Shown piece by piece: positions 13,453 to 16,212 of a stretch of DNA of 16,212 nt. The translations under genes were made by a program, and so were the position numbers. This DNA is from Bacteroidota bacterium (GTDB taxonomy: Bacteria > Bacteroidota > Ignavibacteria > Ignavibacteriales > Ignavibacteriaceae). The first letter of the stretch is position 1. Each line of letters begins with the position of its first letter. The stretch covers positions 1 to 16,212 of the forward strand of contig JAJYOQ010000036.1 of NCBI GenBank assembly GCA_021796135.1, in the 5' to 3' direction. A model generated the notes under the pieces. It saw only the letters and a program-made list of their open reading frames with translations. It had not been told where the DNA came from and made no database searches.

Positions 13453-14459
13453 ACAAAACTATAAATTCAATATTAAATCATATTTCATTCTTTGTCTTAT
13501 TATTCTTGTTTTCATTTATAAGCTGTAAAAGCCCTACAGCTCCAAAGAATACCTTTCCGCCAGGCAATAGAGACTATACCTGGACGGCAGATACAATAAA
13601 TAATCCATTTTTACTATTCTATAATATTTGGGGAAGTTCCCCAAGCAATGTATGGACTACTGGTTCTTTGATGAGTGATGGAGTTTATCATTATAACGGG
13701 CAAAATTGGAGCTTAGATAACCGTGTTTATATCAGCGATCCTGATGCAGTCTGGGGCTATAACAATAGCTTATGGATTGGCAATGATCATGGCTGTATCT
13801 GGAAATTTACAGACTCATCATATACAGAAGAACTTAGTAATTTTAATGTTAATGGAAAATTTGTAGACTTTGTTGGAATGAAAGGAACATCAAATAATGA
13901 AATATATGCAGTAGGCTATAATTATACTAATCCGGTAATTATGAGATATGACGGAAATTCATGGCAATTGGATAAAACTTTATCGGACACTTCAATATTT
14001 AATCAAATTGTTTACTGCTACTCAAACGATAAATATTATATAGTATCAGCTCTAAATAATTACACAACGAAAATATATGAATATGATAGAAAAAATCTGA
14101 AATTAATTTATACTTATCCTGTAAGTAATGCAGGCCCGACAATAGCCTCAATAGATGGCTATCCTTATATAGTAGCAGGCAATAAAATTTATATGTACTT
14201 AAATAGAATTATGGTATTCATATTTGAAGTAGATGATCCTAATTTTGGAGGTGTAATATGGGGCAGGAACAGAAACGACATAATTATGATGATGCAAGAC
14301 GGGATAGCTGAATATAACGGAAGCGATTGGAAATATTTAATTAAATCTGCAGAAGCATACGTTTCACCTCATAGTGCAATATTTGAAAAAGATGTCTTTA
14401 TACCTGCAAAAATAAGATCAACAGGTATCTCAATAATCTATCATGGAACATTAAAATAG
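13449..14459 (+). CDS. surface lipoprotein with repeated W-G/D-V-W motifs (beta-propeller-like)
   Basis: A 336-residue protein with a lipoprotein signal: hydrophobic core, then F-S-F-I-S-C with the lipidated cysteine at 26, then K-S-P-T-A-P. The mature N-terminus has R-D-Y-T-W-T-A-D-T-I. Repeats of the type I-W-G-S-S-P-S-N-V-W, Y-H-Y-N-G-Q-N-W and V-G-M-K-G-T-S-N-N-E-I-Y-A-V-G suggest a six- or seven-bladed propeller-like fold. Related Ignavibacteria proteins are often annotated as 'glucosyl transferase', but no glycosyltransferase motif is visible, so I do not use that name. Likely role: exposed on the outer membrane, binding or structural. The start at 13449 has no ribosome site but overlaps the stop of a possible small ORF. 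Confidence 0.8.
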   Translation: MNKTINSILNHISFFVLLFLFSFISCKSPTAPKNTFPPGNRDYTWTADTINNPFLLFYNIWGSSPSNVWTTGSLMSDGVYHYNGQNWSLDNRVYISDPDAVWGYNNSLWIGNDHGCIWKFTDSSYTEELSNFNVNGKFVDFVGMKGTSNNEIYAVGYNYTNPVIMRYDGNSWQLDKTLSDTSIFNQIVYCYSNDKYYIVSALNNYTTKIYEYDRKNLKLIYTYPVSNAGPTIASIDGYPYIVAGNKIYMYLNRIMVFIFEVDDPNFGGVIWGRNRNDIIMMMQDGIAEYNGSDWKYLIKSAEAYVSPHSAIFEKDVFIPAKIRSTGISIIYHGTLK

Positions 14460-14468
14460 GAGGTAAAA

Positions 14469-14489
14469 ATGATAAAATATAAGCGGTAG
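14469..14489 (+). CDS. six-codon ORF with strong Shine-Dalgarno (leader peptide or remnant)
   Basis: AGGAGG (14458-14463), overlapping the lipoprotein stop, is the strongest ribosome site in the window. At ideal spacing it leads to ATG, then five codons and TAG (M-I-K-Y-K-R). The stop lies inside the first strand of the hairpin that follows, so a ribosome here would cover that strand. It may be a leader peptide acting on the hairpin, or the start of a gene whose body has been lost. Confidence 0.3.
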   Translation: MIKYKR

Positions 14490-14510
14490 TGAGCCACCAC
14501 TACCGCACTT
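14483..14510 (+). terminator. GC-rich hairpin after the lipoprotein gene
   Basis: GCGGTAGTG (14483-14491) and CACTACCGC (14498-14506) form a perfect 9-bp stem with a six-base loop, followed by ACTTT. It is the strongest stem in this intergenic stretch and probably ends the lipoprotein transcript, though the T-run is short. Confidence 0.6.
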
Positions 14511-14512
14511 TA

Positions 14513-14569
14513 AGGAACGCTCTAAGCTGTCTAGGCTATCATTTGTTTTACAAATGTTGAGGGCGTTCT
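14513..14569 (+). repeat. nested inverted repeats upstream of the secreted protein gene
   Basis: GAACGC (14515-14520) pairs with GCGTTC (14563-14568). Inside lies a perfect hairpin, CATTTGT (14540-14546) and ACAAATG (14550-14556), with a three-base loop. The outer arms and inner hairpin suggest a folded leader RNA or a small palindromic element. AAGGAACGCT at 14512-14521 is the inverted copy of AGCGTTCCTT at 13416-13425 on the other side of the lipoprotein gene. Confidence 0.4.
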
Positions 14570-14617
14570 ATGTTTATAAATCTAATCAAATATTCATTAA
14601 TAAAAAAGGAGTTTAAA

Positions 14618-16212
14618 ATGAAAAAGTTATTTGCAGCAATTTTCGTCTTATTATTCGCAAACTTTGTATTTCCTCAAAAACAAGTCACCAATGCAAGTAT
14701 TTCGGCAAATTTGTACGGCATAGAACACGATGAAACTTACAATAGTGATACTTTAAATGTAAATGGAGCTATTGTCGGAGGTCAGAGCGGATATGATTTT
14801 TATGCAGTATGCGTAATCGATTTGAGTTAGCTTGGTGGTAAGGTTACAAATGTAACTTCTGGCAGCATAACATTACAGTTCGGAGGAAGTAATGATGCCT
14901 CATTATGGACTTTCAACTATATTGGTGATGTATCAAATGAATATTATTCAAAGCAAGTTAATGCAATTATGCAGATCAATGCAAATTGGACGGATGATTC
15001 ACAGCCATTGACCTTACCGATCAGTTCATCGAATATTCACAACAATAAACTTACAATTGGTGTATTAAAAAAAATTGTTAATAATCATGAAACCGGTAAT
15101 ACTCAACTGGTAAATTATAATTCCGGAAGCATTACAGCAACTATTGACAGGCCTGTAACATTAAATGTTACATATAACCAGGGAAGTGGAAATATTGTCG
15201 CTTATGTTAATGGTGCTTATAATGCTCCTTTAGCGCCTGCACAAACAATGGGATACGAAACTGATCAAATCACTATTGGCGCACTTTCGCCTACTATTCC
15301 AAACTATACCCTAACTTATAATGAAAATCAAGCCCCATTAAATAAAAGTGCCTGGTGGATTTATGACCAAAATTATAAACTTCAAACTCAAACCTTAACT
15401 CCTACTACAAATACTTTTTCTATGCAATATAGCCAGAACAATTGGACATATGAAGCTCAAATGAAAAAACTATGCAACATTACACTTCAAAATAACTTTA
15501 TTGGTGTAAGTCATGGCTATTCAATTACTGTTAATGGGAGTCAAGTTAGCTCTCCTTCTTCTAATAACATGGTAGTAGAACAAAATGCTATTTCCGCTAC
15601 TGCAATTTCTCAATTAATAAATGGAATTTACTATAATTTTTCTAATTGGACAGACGCAAACAATAATGTAATTTCCACAAATAATGGTGCAACTTTTTAT
15701 CCTGGAAGCAATATGACTTATTCAGCAAATTTTATCGGAGTGCCTCCTTTCAATGTAATAAGCATGGGTTTTGATGTTGTTGTAGGACAGCCCATTAAAA
15801 TGCATTGGACGGATAACCCGAATCCGAATGTTACATATCAGATTTGGAGAAATATTAAAGGCGGTTCAGGTCCGGTTTTATTAGCCACCATTGGTCGAGG
15901 TGTTCAAACTTATACTGATTATGATTATCAATTTACCGGCTCTTATACTAATAATTTACTTTACTATGATGTCAGGCAGTATTATTCCGTTGAAGGCACA
16001 TATTCAACTCCAAACTGGCTTTCTGCTTATGGCAAGATTGCTCCTAAAACTATTGAAAATAATAAATTAACTTTGAACACGAATACTGATAATATTACAA
16101 ATTATTTCTTGGGCTGTTATCCTAATCCATTTAACCCGACAACAATTGTAAATTATCAATTACCTCAAGCAGGTTTTGTTTCCTTAAAGATCTTTGATAC
16201 AATGGGGCGGGA
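14618..16212 (+). pseudogene. type IX-secreted cell-surface protein interrupted by an in-frame TAG (3' end off window)
   Basis: AAAGGAG before ATG 14618 starts a protein with a signal peptide (M-K-K-L-F-A-A-I-F, hydrophobic core, then F-P-Q). It runs 70 codons to TAG at 14828-14830 (after V-I-D-L-S). The very same frame then continues open for 460 codons to the window edge (L-G-G-K-V-T-N-V). The downstream part has Asn/Thr-rich beta-type domains, a fibronectin III-like region (about 15740-16040, with V-T-Y-Q-I-W-R and Y-Y-S-V-E-G-T-Y-S), and at 16121 P-N-P-F-N-P-T-T, the start of the type A type IX secretion sorting domain. Such proteins are exported across the outer membrane and fixed to or released from the surface. 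There is no frame change, so one base substitution explains the break. Sequencing error or amber readthrough cannot be excluded. The ATG at 14570 is in frame but less likely as the start. Confidence 0.82.

Noticed and set aside
13449..14459. Glycosyltransferase function for the lipoprotein
   Set aside because: That name is used for similar proteins, but the sequence has a lipobox and propeller-like repeats and no glycosyltransferase motif.
14513..14569. Integron attC site
   Set aside because: The arms do not show the paired RYYYAAC/GTTRRRY core sites, and no integrase gene is in the window.
14828..14835. Frameshift as the cause of the break in the secreted protein gene
   Set aside because: The reading frame before and after the TAG is the same, so a substitution and not an insertion or deletion is needed.
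1..16212. tRNA, rRNA, CRISPR array, transposase or prophage genes
   Set aside because: I looked on both strands and saw no cloverleaf, regularly spaced repeat array or recombinase-like protein.

Overview
The window is AT-rich bacterial DNA that most resembles the Bacteroidetes/Chlorobi/Ignavibacteria side of the FCB group, with Ignavibacteria as the best guess. Three things point there. The last gene runs into a type IX secretion C-terminal sorting domain of the 'YPNPFNPTT' kind. Several exported proteins have signal peptides ending in A-Q. One lipoprotein has the 'C-K-S-P-T-A-P ... DYTW' style seen in that lineage. Lineage is inferred from protein style only, since there is no rRNA in the window.

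Layout. (1) 1-183: a possible tail of an upstream gene, a heptanucleotide tandem repeat and a likely promoter. (2) 256-1755: an OmpP1/FadL-type outer-membrane channel, followed by a clear hairpin terminator and then a separate palindromic intergenic repeat. (3) 1931-9886, + strand: a tightly packed seven-gene operon. It begins with a regulator-like protein that fuses a MerR/excisionase-type helix-turn-helix to a PTS EIIA (PtsN-like) domain. Six subunits of a membrane complex of the hydrogenase-4/complex I superfamily follow: HyfB-, HyfC-, HyfE-, HyfF- and HyfG-like proteins, and a HyfI-like subunit fused to a two-cluster ferredoxin domain. The catalytic subunit has lost all four cysteines that bind the Ni-Fe site. 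This is therefore an energy-converting hydrogenase-related (Ehr) complex and not a hydrogenase. Its membrane arm should pump or exchange ions, and its electron donor and acceptor are unknown. (4) 9897-13096, - strand: an 84-residue protein of unknown function, a PAS histidine kinase of the HisKA_3 type, a NarL/LuxR-type response regulator, a small secreted protein ending in a C-x3-C motif, and a seven-helix membrane protein. (5) 13097-13448: a divergent control region with two perfect 12-bp inverted repeats, a long hairpin and a possible 40-codon ORF. (6) 13449-14459: a surface lipoprotein with repeated W-G-x-x motifs. (7) 14460-14617: a structured intergenic region with two hairpins and a six-codon ORF behind a strong Shine-Dalgarno sequence. 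(8) 14618-16212 and beyond: a large secreted protein broken by one in-frame TAG after 70 codons, with the same frame open for the remaining 460 codons to the window edge.

How the genes may work together. In the central operon nearly every junction is a 1-4 bp stop/start overlap or a gap of 1-2 bases, so the EIIA-type regulator and the complex subunits are probably made together. The loss of the Ni-Fe ligands, the extra Fe-S clusters and the EIIA partner make this operon the most interesting part of the window. The - strand set looks like a self-contained signalling unit whose control sites lie in the divergent region it shares with the lipoprotein gene.
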